DNA of 64,000 bases from Cryptomeria japonica. Taxonomy: Eukaryota; Streptophyta; Pinopsida; Cupressales; Cupressaceae. This document shows positions 23,413 to 34,859 of the stretch, in pieces. The position numbers and the translations under genes were made by a program. The stretch covers positions 221,703,415-221,767,414 of the forward strand of contig NC_081410.1 of assembly GCF_030272615.1 (NCBI RefSeq), in the 5' to 3' direction. How positions within the stretch are numbered: position 1 is the stretch's first letter; each line of letters opens with the position of its first letter. The notes under the pieces are model-generated. The model made no database searches. It was not told the DNA's origin and saw only the letters and a program-made list of their open reading frames with translations.

Positions 23413-23988
23413 CCTTTTGAAGCTATTCGTATGCATAGAAGCCTCTGATTGGGGTAGCACATGCTCATGAAATCCAATGATAGGACTTACACTAGCAGTG
23501 AAGGGAACATTTGGTCTTGTCGATAGCTGATGAGGCTATCGGTAAGACATACATTGATGCAGACCAGATGTATCAGAGGGAGTTACACCAATGTGAAAGT
23601 GATCGGGGAAGGTCATTCACATCACCAAAATAACTTTCTAGTTATCCTGATGCCCGATGAAATCATCAAAGAGACATACCTCGAAAAACACTATACCAAG
23701 GAAAGAAGGAGTAAGTTACAACGATGGCGCCAAAGAGAGAAATTACATCGGGGAGACCTAAGCTAATGAGCCGTTATTATATCAAATTTTAAAAGTGCGT
23801 AAAGTGTTCCTATTTAATGCTCACAATAGGCTTGCACGAAGAAAATAAAGAGAATGCTAATCATTCTGAATTGAATACTTAATGAAATTGATCGAAGTTT
23901 CTTATCTTTGAGGCCTTTCGGTAGGCAGAGTTAATCAATGGAGATTGGAGCTTTTAAACTATGAAGATAAGGGTTTTCAGTTGCAGAG
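23413..23988 (+). other. Upstream region of element E, probable LTR or leader remnant
   Basis: No domain is recognised. The small open frame 23530-23766 is not like a known protein. The stretch runs to the ATG of element E and ends in AT-rich leader-like DNA similar in style to the LTR end of element D. No second copy lies in the window. Confidence 0.35.
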
Positions 23989-24102
23989 ATGGAATCATCT
24001 AGCCCAACAGGAAGAAAGAGGCCGATGAAGAGTATATAATCAAAGGGTAAAAGGCCCAAGATAGGGGAGGATGTCCCTGCTAGAAAATTGAATCAGGACA
24101 TG
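23989..24102 (+). pseudogene. Element E ORF1, N-terminal piece (before Gypsy-2)
   Basis: Begins ATG at 23989; one stop lies at 24037. Lys/Arg-rich start with SPTGRKRP, a possible nuclear signal. The same frame continues at 34860 once Gypsy-2 and one TSD copy are removed. It corresponds in position to the basic N-terminus of ORF1 in element D (PRRELTRKVNY). The family function is unknown. Confidence 0.6.
24098..24102. repeat. Gypsy-2 target-site duplication, left copy (ACATG)
   Basis: Identical to 34855-34859. Confidence 0.88.
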
Positions 24103-25726
24103 TGATGTAGAGAGTCTCAGAGCTTGGTTCAATACACCTTCTTGAGTGACTTGTCCTACTCAACCCTTCAACTACTCAAGTCCATCCATTGGCACTTAGT
24201 AGGGGCTATGCTAATGAGACCTCCAAGGTCTAAACCTCTTTGGCTTGCTTCCTAGGTATAGCCAATGGTTTTTGGACAATCAACTCCACCTCCTGAGGTT
24301 GCCACCTCAATCACACACACTCCACTCCAGGGCTCCAACCACTCCTACAAGGATCTCAATACACTACCACTTCCAATGGGTTCCCAATGCTTCTACTAGG
24401 TGTTCTTAAATAATTTTGAGTCTTTTGGGTCATCAAACCCATCGCTTGGTCTTCCTACCCTTTCTAGGTCTGTACCGGTTCCAAAATAGGCCTAATTTCA
24501 TTAGCCCTCCCTTAGCGGTTTTATAGTATTAATTTGTAAAATTACCAAAAAAGGTTGGAAATAAATCATGTATTTGAGTACCCTTTTGGAATTTACAGAC
24601 AATACTAGAAAATTGCACCTTGTTTATCTGTACAAGTGGGGTTTCCAATGCTGCACTATTTTGAAGGGTTTAGGCCTCACTGAGTGACTTGGCAAGATGG
24701 GTCTAAAACTCTTCACCAATCAAGACTCCTGCTCAAAAAAATTTAGTACTCTTCAAGGGAACTCCAAGGGCTTTCCAATCATGTGTCACTTGTTCCTGCA
24801 CCAATCGCCATGTGCTCATAAATCACACTTTTCTTGCTGTCCTAACTCAACTACTCCCAGCGGTGAGCCTAGGGCTTCATTATTTCTCCTCCCTAAGGAC
24901 TTGAAAAGATAAAAATCCTATCCTAAAGCTATTTATATACCCTAACCTATAATTATTAATGATTTCAACAGGTGCCATCAAAGAATGCCTAGGTTAGAGC
25001 CATTTTCTTGCTCTTAAACCCTACATGCAAGGGTTTTGCACCTAGTTGCAAAGAATGGAAGGAATCTCTGCAACCTAAGATAATCAAACCTTCAAATCAA
25101 ACTTAATTAATAAAATTAAAAAGAACACTCATGAAATGCAATGAGTTTACACCATCCAGTCCATACTAGACTATACAAGCAATGAAAACAAGTGAAAAAC
25201 TGTCAAAAACTGGTGAAAACAAGTTTGCTTCCCAATCCCAAAACTTTCTCTTGCATTTCCAAACCTCCAACCTATACAATGAAGTGAATTTTGGATTTTA
25301 TGCTCTTATTTCAATTGGTTCAACCAACTTTTTAATGCCTTCAACCAAAAATGCAACTTTTGCAAGAAATTGCAAAATGCTGCTCAACTTTTTACATCTT
25401 TTGGCTCCAAGATGCAACTTTGCATTCTAATGCATTTTAAGACTCTTGAAGGCCTTAAAACACCCTAAAATACCTAAACACATAACAATTGACCCCTAAT
25501 ACCTGAATACATTCATCTGGAGAACTTCACCTATGAACTACCTAAGCATCTGGCTTCTCAGGCTGTCAACATCCTGAATGCAATTGACTCAAACCAAAAC
25601 TTGGACACCTCAACCATGGCTCTAATAAGTCCTAAATGGTTGGTCCATTATTACATCACAAAGATAACTAACAAAATTGAAAGAAAACAAAAATTTCATA
25701 CTTGGAGTGTTAGGTGCCCTGCACCA
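24103..25726 (-). repeat. Gypsy-2 3' LTR (1624 bp)
   Basis: Plus strand TGATGTAGAGAG to CCCTGCACCA; matches 33244-34854. On the element strand the tract CCCAAAGGAGTA precedes it and serves as polypurine tract. Open frames inside it (24697-24912, 25182-25430) recur in the other LTR and are not genes. Confidence 0.92.
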
Positions 25727-25734
25727 TACTCCTT

Positions 25735-26267
25735 TGGGACAAAGAACTCAAGTCTCTTGAGTTATAAGGTCTGCAATCTCCACTCCATGCTGAAGTATAT
25801 CTACCTCTGACATTCACATGGAATCTAAATCAGGTAACCCTTCCTAGTTGACAAGATAGTTCTTGTAGACTCATTTCCTTATCTTCTTTACTATCTTGGT
25901 ATCCAAGATACTCTCCAACTTAACCGGTTGACTAGGTGGCAAACCCTTTATCCAATCTTCATGAACCGATGATGGCATGTCCATCTGATTTGTTGGTGAC
26001 TCTCCCTTGTATGGATAGAGATCACATACATTAAAAATAAGAGATATCCCCAAGGTAGGAGGAAGTTCAACCTCATATGCATTCTGCCCATACTTGTGCA
26101 CCACCTTGAGAGGCCCAATTTTCTTCATCATGAGCTTGATAGGCTACCCTTTTGGAAGTATCTCCTTCCTAAGGTATGCTAACACTAATTCTCCCACTTT
26201 AAATTGTACCTTCCTCCTTGTTTTATCAGCTTGAACCTTATACTGCTCAGATTTTTGTTGTAAGGAC
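25735..26267 (-). pseudogene. pol: Gypsy-2 integrase C-terminal region and chromodomain-like tail
   Basis: The minus strand reads SEQYKVQADKTRRKVQFKV at the broken end, then GPLKVVHKYGQNAYEVELPP and LESILDTKIVKKIRK, the same order as in Gypsy-1 (KCGQNAYELQFPP, VLDTKVAKRTRN). This is the SH3-like C-terminus plus chromodomain of a chromovirus integrase. Three stops lie in the tail. The catalytic core upstream is missing at the junction 26267/26268. Confidence 0.82.
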
Positions 26268-26677
26268 CAAATGAATCAATATGCAATGCATGATGTTAGC
26301 TCAATGCATTTACAACAATAACAAATCATCTCCATAATGTGTCATGCTGATCTGGAATAGATAATGCTTGCTGGTCCATAACCTAGACCTATTTGCCGGT
26401 AACAACAAATATGAAAACCCGATTGTACAATTAATCAAATCACCAAAACCAAGTGTCCAAACAATGTCTTCAACATAACCAAGTAATCTCCAGATGATAA
26501 CAGATCATCCTCAATATCAGTGAACAATATAACCTGTCGATGAACCAGATACCAGTGACTCTGCATAAGTCACTAAACATGCCAGTGAACATAACAAAGA
26601 TCTCCAAGTGTTCTCAAGTGTTTGACAAGTGTTGACATCAATGACAAAACCAATGCAACACATCCATAATACCAACA
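26268..26677 (-). repeat. Copia B 3' LTR fragment (410 bp)
   Basis: Matches 28103-28512 with scattered differences. Just inside it, the element strand has CAAAGGGGGAGAT (plus 26678-26691), the polypurine tract. Confidence 0.88.
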
Positions 26678-27070
26678 ATCTCCCCCTTTGGCATTGATGG
26701 CAACACAAGATGGAAAACCCATCTAAGTTCCAAAGCAGAAATGCCAAAAACCAAATACCAAAAATCTCCTAAAGAGATCATTAAAATACAAAACTCAAAA
26801 TATAGATACAGAGAGTAACAATCTCTCCCTAATGAATAATCTCTCCCCAAAAGATAATGTGTTTTTCCATAGATATCTCTCCCCCTTTGACATCAAATGC
26901 CGAAGCAATACAAAACCAAATACAATCAGTTCATAGAACTTGTTACAAATACCAATTGTTATAACCACATTTATTCAATCTACTCCCCTTGAGAAGTAGC
27001 TCTCCTTCATCAAAGCCAAAAAAAACATTTCTCTATTAATTTTGTCGGTCTAATGCCATGCTCCAACTGT

Positions 27071-27427
27071 CTAAGATTCTACCGGTGAGGGTATAACTCC
27101 AAGTTGCTCTCTTAGATATTCAAAAGTTTCCTTAGGCAAAGGTTTAGTAAAGATATCTACAATCTGCTCTTTAGTATTCACATAAACCAATTTCACTTCT
27201 TTTGCTTCAACATTCTCTTTTAGAAGATTGAATTTGATAGAAACATGTTTAGTTTTTGAGTGACATACCGGATTCTTAGATATATCAATTGCTGCCATAT
27301 TGTCACAGTAAATAATTATAGGTTCTTTGCATTTTACCTTTATGTCATTCAACATTTTCTTAATCCATAATACCTATGTACAGTTAGATGTTGTTGCAAC
27401 ATATTCTGATTCTGCAAAAAGAGGACT
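27071..27427 (-). pseudogene. pol: Copia B RNase H C-terminal part, joined to the primer site
   Basis: The minus-strand frame shows AESEYVATTSNCT, a stop, then CDNMAAIDISKNPVCHSKTK, VSIKFNLLKE, EQIVDIFTKPLPKETFEYL and a stop at 27071. These are the final RNase H blocks of copia pol. The start of the piece follows the primer-binding site by about ten bases, so almost all of the internal region was removed in one step. The rest, 26692-27070, is non-coding with purine-rich blocks on the minus strand. Confidence 0.87.
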
Positions 27428-27428
27428 A

Positions 27429-27441
27429 GGCTCTGATACCA
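27429..27441 (-). promoter_or_regulatory. Copia B primer-binding site
   Basis: The minus strand reads TGGTATCAGAGCC, a perfect complement to the initiator-tRNA-Met 3' end, two bases from the LTR end. Confidence 0.92.
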
Positions 27442-27443
27442 AT

Positions 27444-28512
27444 TGTTAGGTATCGGAGGCAACTGAGGGGGGGGGGGGTGAATCAGTTGTCTATTAATTT
27501 CAAACCAAAACTAACTTAACCAAACTTAGTGCATGATACCAGTAAACCAAACTTTAATGTCGGTAGATAATTTAGCAGTTAATAACAGTACTGGTAAAGT
27601 TTAATGCATGAAACAGAAAGACAAATAAGATACACAACACATAACATAGTTATTTGTACATGGAAACCCTGTAAGGGGAAAAACCACAGTGGGAAACCTT
27701 ACCCACAATCAGATGATACTACTGTAGACAGTATGTGTGTACAAATAGGGTCTGCACATGCAGAAAGGCCAACTGCCTAGAGCTCACTTCTCAATCACAA
27801 AATGGGAGTCACACTGACTACAATTGGATGGTTAAATCTAATGATAATGTAGTGCTCAAAATAACATCTTCATATGCTAGATTCAATACCAGTTAAGCTC
27901 TGATTTGCCTTCTCCAAACCTTCCTTGAATCTTCAAATGATGTCTACGTGTATAGCTCTACTTATATTCACATATACCTTATTACAATCCTTTTTCACAC
28001 TCACCTGCTTCTTAATCTCATAAATGAGATCTTACATATATACCAAAACCTAAGACCAAATGTGTAGGTCGGCTCACTAAGATATTACAATAAAATCAAT
28101 TACAAATGAATCAATATGTGATGCATGATGTCGGTTCAATGCATTTACAACAATAACAAATCATCTCCATAACATGTCGTGCTGATCTAGAATAGATAAT
28201 GCTTGTCGGTCCATAACCTAGACCTATTTGTCGGTAACAACAAATATGCAAACTCGATTGTACCAATAATCAAATCACCAAAACCAAGTGTCCAAACAAT
28301 ATCTTTGACATAACCAAGTAATCTCCAGATGATAACAGATCATCCTCAGTGTCGGTGAACAATATAACCTATTGGTGAACTAGATACTAGTGACTGTGCA
28401 TAAGTCACTGAACATGTTGGTGAACATAACAAAGATCTCTAAGTGTTCTCAAGTGTTTGACAAGTGTTGACATCAATGACAAAACCAATGCAACACATCC
28501 ATAATACCAACA
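27444..28512 (-). repeat. Copia B 5' LTR (1069 bp)
   Basis: Plus strand TGTTAGGTATCGG to ATACCAACA. A run of 12 G at 27467-27478 is the complement of the poly-C block typical of these LTR ends. Confidence 0.88.
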
Positions 28513-29521
28513 GACAGAGATACCGGTAGTTGATAACACAGAGAAACCAACAGAGCAACCAGTAGAGGCACATGTACACATTGAGATAGTAAAACTGATA
28601 ATCATTGAGAAACCCAAACCACTACAGGTTGAAACACGATCTCAGACTGATCCACCGGAGGTTGATACAAGCAAATTGGTTACTAACACTAGAAGCACTA
28701 AAATAATAAAGGCAGTTGGTCAGACATCTGAATTCAGACCTACTAATGTGACATAGGTACTTCTGGACTCAATAAAGAAGATAACTGATTGTAATGCCTT
28801 GGCCTACAAGGCAATTGATGATACAGTACCTATTCTTAAGATGATTGCACAAAAATGCAATGTAGATAATGTAAAGGATTCTTTAGGTCACTTAGACACA
28901 TTGTCTAAATTTATTGCTGGAAATATAATAACAGTGGATACGGTAAATGAGGATACATTCAAAGAGAAAATGGAAAACGAAAAAGAAAAATTCTTTGAGG
29001 AGACAATAAAGAAGTGCACTGAGCATATTAACACACTTTTACCAACACTAACTACAACAATTTTGGAGTATAAAAAACTGTACAGAGAAACATGCAAGCC
29101 ACATATGTTGACCCAGGACATTGAAAAAGAGATAAGTAGAGTACAAAAGGAAATTGATGATATAGCTGATAACATCATTTGCTCATCCGAACCTATATCA
29201 GTTATTGAGCAAGAAATAGCAGGATTTGAGGAAAAGTTGGAGAAATTTGAGAAGGAAAAAGCAAGGATCAAGGCAAATGCCAGAGAGCTGAAGTATAAAC
29301 TTATTCCTAAACTCGATAACCTTATCTCTCTAAGAAATGAGATCTCTAAGGCATTAATTCAAGGAGAAAGATCACTGGAAGAGAATATGCATCATTTGAC
29401 CGACATGATTCAACGAACTAAGGCAACCATGAATGATAGAAATAAATTCATGCAGAGTTTAAATTTGCTTTTGGCTGATATATTTCAGATTGTAACCAAC
29501 CGGTTACAAAACTTAAGGTGA
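28513..29521 (+). pseudogene. Element C extra ORF: long coiled-coil protein before the 3' LTR
   Basis: One frame runs from the copia B edge to a TGA at 29519-29521, with a single TAG at 28753. The open part from 28799 is 240 codons. The N-terminal part is rich in Pro, Thr and Glu (for example TEKPTEQPVEAH). The rest is strongly helical with heptads, such as EKEISRVQKEIDDIADNI and EEKLEKFEKEKARIKANA. No signal peptide or membrane segment is seen. It sits between the lost pol and the polypurine tract, the place of the additional or 'env-like' ORF of SIRE/Maximus copia elements. Its 5' end is cut by copia B. The function is unknown. Confidence 0.65.
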
Positions 29522-29724
29522 CATTTTGCATTCGTTTAACAATTTTTGACAACCTTTGTCATTGATGTCAAAGGCAAAGTAGTAGACAGAGAAAAATGGC
29601 TATTTAGAGGAGATCATCTGCTCAGGGGGAGCACATATTTTTGGTAAATTTTTGGACTTCACTTTTTGGAAACAGTTTTTGGATTTTTCTCATGAGTGTT
29701 GCCATCAATGCCAAAGGGGGAGAT
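29522..29724 (+). other. Element C 3' non-coding region and polypurine tract
   Basis: Non-coding DNA ending CCAAAGGGGGAGAT at 29711-29724, directly before the LTR. Confidence 0.8.
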
Positions 29725-30518
29725 TGTTGGCATTCTACACTCTAGTGAGAAATTATGGTGTTTTCATTGATGGCAACCTACTGGCAACCTTCTAATAACC
29801 ACCCGACATTCATCTAGTAATCCACCGGCACACGCTTCACCGATAGCGGCAATAATGCATACTGGCACACCAACCGACAGTAATAAACTTTTGTTTATTG
29901 TATTTAATTGTAAATATCTTTTGCAAAGCCGACATGGCATATTGTAATAGAATCATATATGTATGAGACCTTGTAAATCATTTTGATGTATAGGATGACA
30001 TAGAGGATAGAAGATAGGAGATGAGATAGGAATGAGCGAATAATAAGGGCAAATTTTGTATAAGGTTTATGGCTATAGTATGAGCTTAAACCAATACTGA
30101 ACTTGGCATAGTTGATGCTGATTTGAAGCAGTACATTATATTGGATTTTCATATACATTTTGTAAGTCAGTGAGACTTCTATTTTGTAAATTGAGTAGTG
30201 AGCTCTAGGTAGTTGGCCTTTTTGCATGTGCAGGCCCCTCATTGTAAGTAATATTTATTCATTGGCCAGTGAGTGAATATTGTGGGTCACGAATCCTACC
30301 AAGGTTTTTCCCACACTAGGTTTCCTTGTTAAACATCTCATGTTATGGTGTGTTTTCTATGCTATCTTTATTGTTCATGTTTACTGCATTAATTCTTATC
30401 TACCGGTACACTATTTTGGAATGCAAAATACTTAATAAGGTTAAATATTTGGTTAACAGGTTAGATACTGATTCACCCCCCCCTCTCAGTATCTTTGGGA
30501 TTATCATTAATCCTAACA
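29725..30518 (+). repeat. Element C 3' LTR (794 bp)
   Basis: TGTTGGCATTCT to AATCCTAACA. Same family as the solo LTR at 37604-38400 in opposite orientation. It has an eight-C block near its end. Gypsy-2 RT sequence resumes at 30519. Element C's 5' LTR was lost in the 26267/26268 deletion. Confidence 0.88.
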
Positions 30519-31900
30519 ATCTAAGGGTTGGCAGCTCTTCTATCTTGTTTTTCAACATTTCAAACCCCTTATTGGCTTCCTCTGTCCATATAAAGTGACA
30601 CTTAATCCCTCCTTTAATGGTATTGATAATAGGAGCACAAACATGGCTAACATTTCTCACAAACTTCCTATAAAAAGATGCCATTCCATGGAAGCTTCTA
30701 AATTCACTTATGCCCCTAGGGATAGGCCAATTAATTATTACTTCTACCTTACTTGGATCCATCTTTAAACATCCATTAGAAATAACAAAACCAAGGTATA
30801 CAAGCTCTATTTTCAAAAACTCACATTTTTCAAGGTTAATCCTGAGTTGAGCCTCCTTAAACTTCTTCAAGACCATCTCCATATGTTTAAGGTGTTCCTC
30901 CTTGTACCTTCTGAAGATCAAAATGTCATCAAGATACACAATAATAAATCTACCAATAAACTCAACTAAGACTTCATTCATGAGCCTTTGGAAGGTACTA
31001 GGTGCATTGGTGAGGCCAAATGGTATCAACAACCACTCATATAGGCCTACATTGGTTCTAAAGGTTGTCTTCCATTCATCTCCAGGTTTGATTATGATCT
31101 GATGATAACCAGACTTAAGTCCACCTTTGTAAAGTAGCTTGCACCACCTAGATTGTCCAATAGGTCCTCAATCCTTGGCATGGGAAACCGGTACCTTATA
31201 GTAATCTTATTGATTTCTCTAGAGTCCGTGTACATTATCCATTTGCCTCCCTTTTTAGGCACTAAAATAGTAGGAACAATACATGGACTCAAACTCTTCT
31301 TGATAAACCCTTTGTCCAAGAGTTCTTGCACTTGTTTGATGATCTCTTCATTTTGACTAGGTGTCATTTTATAGGTAGCTTTGTTTGGCAGATTGGCCCC
31401 TGGAATTAAGTCTATTTGATGATTCAAATCTCTCATTGGAGGCAAAGAATCAGGCATGTCATCTCCTATCACTTCTGCATATTGTTTGAGTAGACCTTGC
31501 ACCTCTTGAGGCACTTCACTCATTGGATCTTCCTTAGCTTCATCTCTAGAATTCAACACTATAGCATGGCCTTGATGACCTTCTTGTTTCAACACTTTGA
31601 AAAACTCTTTACCTCTCATCATCATCACACTTGAGCCTATTTTGTTTTCTTCCTTTGGATCAAGTAGTGGATCAATTTGGTACTTCTTCCCATTCTTGGT
31701 GATAAGATAGTTGTTCTTTTCTCCATCATGAGTAGCTCTCACATCATATTACCATGGACGGCCCAACAACAAATGACAAGCATCCATAGGAAATATGTCA
31801 CATAGTAATATGTCCTTATACTCACCAATTTCAAAATCCACCCATTCTTTTTCATCAACCAAGACATGTTGACCCTGATTGAGCCATGATACCTTCTAAG
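30519..31900 (-). pseudogene. pol: Gypsy-2 protease C-terminus and reverse transcriptase
   Basis: The minus strand reads MDACHLLLGRPW (protease end), then SPCIVPTILVPKKGGKW, YRFPMPRIEDLLDNLGG, a frameshift near 31092, GLYEWLLIPFGLTNAPSTFQ and YLDD at 30925-30936, which is intact. The thumb region ends EMLKNKIEELPTLR at the insertion site of element C. Only one frameshift and one stop disrupt RT, so it is better kept than gag. RNase H should follow but is missing. Confidence 0.88.
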
Positions 31901-33175
31901 GTGTGAGATGAGGTAATCTCTTTAGTTTGAGTTTGTCCACCATTTCAACTGAGACAATATTCTCAGTGCAACCTGAATCTACAATCACCTTACAAATATT
32001 CCCATGTGACCTACAAGTGGTCCTAAACAAACATTTTCTTTGTGGTGGCTCTTGAGCATCGTTCTCCTCATCATCAAGTTTTCTTCATTTGTCATTGACC
32101 CTGGCTTGCTGATTGAAGAAGTTACACTCTGAGTATCCTCCTCTTGCAACAATTGAGTTCTTCTTTCCCCATATATGAGCTTGTGGAGCTTGAGGCTTTT
32201 CCTAGGAACTTACTCATGGTATGCCCAACTTGATTGCAATGATAACACCTACCGGTGAAGACTGTGTTTCCCCTTCCCGCATTTCCAAACTTGATCCTTC
32301 CTCTATAGGATACTCTAAATGATCCTCTCTGAGAGTCCCCACTGCCTTCATGGCCTTGTTGCTCTTCACTTCTTGGTGATTGCTTCCCTCTACCAAAACT
32401 TCCTCTACGAAATTCTTACCTCCCCTATGTTTCTGATTTTGTTCACTCCTCCTTTTGATCTTCTCTTCTGCCCTTAGGGGAAACTGTCTAGTGTAAGGAT
32501 ACTTATCTCATCTTGTATGTTCTATCTAAGACCATTCATGTACCTGGCCAACTTCTCCACTTCATTCTCATGCTTCCTAGCCCTCAAACTAAGTTTGTGG
32601 AATTCCTCAGTGTATGCATTGACATCTAACTCCCTTTGTTTCATATTTTGCAGTCTCTCATGGATTTGAACTTCATAATCCCCTGGAAGGAACTGTGCCT
32701 TAATTCTGATCTTCATACACTCCCATGAAATGATCTTCTTCTTGCCTTCTTGTATCATTTCATCTTGCATCACATTCCACCAAACTAATGCTAATCCTCT
32801 CAATCTTGATTTGGCCACATTTACTCTTTTCTCTTCTACTACCTCTTTGTAATCAAAATGATTATTGAGAGCCTCTATCCAATCTAGCAACTCTTCTCCA
32901 TTGAGGTTTCCTCCATAAGTGGGTAATCCATCCAAGTTGTCTTTGGAAATGGATTTGACTACATCCAAGAATAGTTTTTGGTCTTGAGGCATGGCTACTG
33001 CTACTGGTTCCTCTCCATCTTCCACTTCTTCATCAGTCTCATCACCCCATTCTGTCTTAACCATCCCCTTCTCCTTCTTAACTTCTCTGGTTCCTCTACT
33101 TCCTTCTGCATCCTTCTATCATCTCTACCACCAACTGCCAGATGGCTTCTGGAGTCATTTCCTTTGGAGGAATTG
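31901..33175 (-). pseudogene. gag: Gypsy-2 gag and protease N-terminus
   Basis: The longest open piece is 33064-32522 (180 codons), with LPTYGGNLNGEELLDWIEAL, SRLRGLALVWW and YTEEFHKLSLRAR, the plant retrotransposon gag core. The zinc knuckle near 32200-32250 reads CYHCNQVGHTMSKF, where the last Cys is Phe. The protease active site would lie near 31960-31985 (CTENIVSVEMVDKL context on the minus strand); frameshifts blur it. It begins soon after the primer site. Confidence 0.82.
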
Positions 33176-33228
33176 AAATTGCTTTTGATTCTTCACAATC
33201 TAACATACACCAAATCTTTCAAAGAATG

Positions 33229-33240
33229 GCTCTGATACCA
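33229..33240 (-). promoter_or_regulatory. Gypsy-2 primer-binding site
   Basis: The minus strand reads TGGTATCAGAGC, an exact initiator-tRNA-Met complement, three bases from the LTR. Confidence 0.93.
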
Positions 33241-33243
33241 CTT

Positions 33244-34854
33244 TGATGCAGAGAGTCTTGGAGCTTGGTTCAATGCACCTTCTTGAGTGACTTGTCCTAC
33301 TTAGCCCTTCAACTACTCAAGTCCATTCATTGGCACTTATTAGGGGTGATTTTAATGAGACCTCCAAGGTCTGAACCTCTTTGGCTTTCCTCCTAGGTAT
33401 AGCCAATGGTTTTTGTACAATCAACTCCACCTCAATCACACACACTCCACTCAAGGGTTCCACCCACTCCTACAAGGATCTCAACACACTACCACTTCCA
33501 ATGGGTTCCCAATGCTTCTAATAGGTTTCTTTAGATAATTTTGAGCCTTTTGGGTCATCAAACCCATCACTTGGGCTTCCTACCCTTTCTAGGTCTCTAC
33601 CGGTTCCAAAATAGGCCTAACTGCATTAGCCCTCCCTTGGCGGTTTTAGGTTCTTAGTTTGTAAAATTATCAAAAAAGGGTATAAATAAATCATGGATTC
33701 AAGTACCCTTTTGGGAGTTATAGACAATATTGGAAATGTGCATCTGGTTTATCCGTACAAGTGGGGTTTCTAATGTTGCACTATTTTAAAGGGTTTAGGC
33801 CTCACCGGGTGACTTGGCAAGATGAGTCTAAAAATATTCACCAATCAAGACTCTTGCTCAAAAAAATTTAGGAATATTCAAGGGAAATCTGAGGGATTTC
33901 CATTCATGTGTCACTTGTTCCTACACCAATCCTCATGTGCTCATAAATCACACTTTTCTTATTGTCCTAACTCACCTACTCCCAACGGTGAGCCTAGGGC
34001 TTCATTATTTCTCCTCCCCAAGGACCTGCAAAATCAAAAATCCTATCCTAAAGCTATGTACATACCCTAACCTATAATTATTAATTATTTCAATAGGTGC
34101 CATCAAAGAATGCCTAGGTCAGAGCCATTTTCTTGCTCTTAAACTCTACTTGCAAGGGTTTTGCACCTAGTTGCAAAGAATGGAAGAAATCTCTGTAACC
34201 TAGGACAATAAAACCTGCAAATAAAACTTAATGAAGACAATTAAAAAGAACACTCATGAACTGCAATGAGTTTACACCATCTAGTCCGTACTGGACCGTA
34301 CAAGCAATGAAAACAAGTGAAAAACTGTCAAAAACCGGTGAAAACAAGTTTGCTTCCCAATCAAAAAACTTGCTCTTGCATTTCCAAAACTTCAACTTGT
34401 TTAATGAAGTGAATTTTGGCTTTTATGCTCTTATTTTAGTTGGCTCAACCAAATTTTTAATGCCTTCAACCAAAAATGCAACTTTTGCAAGAAATTGCAA
34501 AATGTTGCTCAACAACTTTTTACATCTTTTGGTTCCAAGATGCAACTTTGCATTCTAATGCATTTTAAGACTCCTGAAGGTCCTCAAACACCCTAGAATA
34601 CCTAAAAACAACACAATTGATCCCTAATACATGAATACATTCATCTGGAGCACTTCACCTCTGAACTACCTAAGCATCTCACTTCTTAGGCTGTCAGCAT
34701 CCTGAACACAATTGACTCAAACCAAAACTTGGACACCTCAACCATGGATCTACTGAGGCCTAAATGGTTGGTCCATTATTACATCACAAACATAACTCAC
34801 AAAATTGAAAGAAAACAAAAATTTCATACTTGGAGTGTTAGGTTCCCTACACCA
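33244..34854 (-). repeat. Gypsy-2 5' LTR (1611 bp)
   Basis: Plus strand TGATGCAGAGAG to CCCTACACCA; partner of 24103-25726. Followed by the TSD ACATG. Confidence 0.92.
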
Positions 34855-34859
34855 ACATG
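34855..34859. repeat. Gypsy-2 target-site duplication, right copy (ACATG)
   Basis: Identical to 24098-24102. Confidence 0.88.

Larger units (their letters stand above)
26268..28512 (-). mobile_element. Copia B: internally deleted SIRE-like copia, left LTR truncated
   Basis: Minus-strand element. The 5' LTR is 27444-28512; the 3' LTR survives only as 26268-26677, which aligns with 28103-28512 (410 bp each). Between them lie the primer site, the last part of RNase H and the 3' non-coding region with polypurine tract. Gag, protease, integrase and RT are missing, so it could move only with help from another element. Confidence 0.85.
24103..34854 (-). mobile_element. Gypsy-2: Ty3/gypsy chromovirus with nested elements
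   Basis: Minus-strand element with LTRs 33244-34854 (5') and 24103-25726 (3'), a perfect 5-bp TSD ACATG and an initiator-Met primer site. It keeps gag, protease, RT and the C-terminal integrase tail. RNase H and the integrase core are gone, replaced by 26268-30518, which holds pieces of two other elements. The LTRs differ at roughly 8% of the first 135 bases by eye. Confidence 0.9.

Noticed and set aside
23413-23440. Right terminus of a CACTA transposon
   Set aside because: The weak inverted match to the left CACTA end is too degenerate, and no 3-bp duplication could be read.
24697-24912. Open frame repeated at 33822-34070
   Set aside because: Both lie at the same place in the two Gypsy-2 LTRs; they repeat because the LTRs do, not because they are genes.
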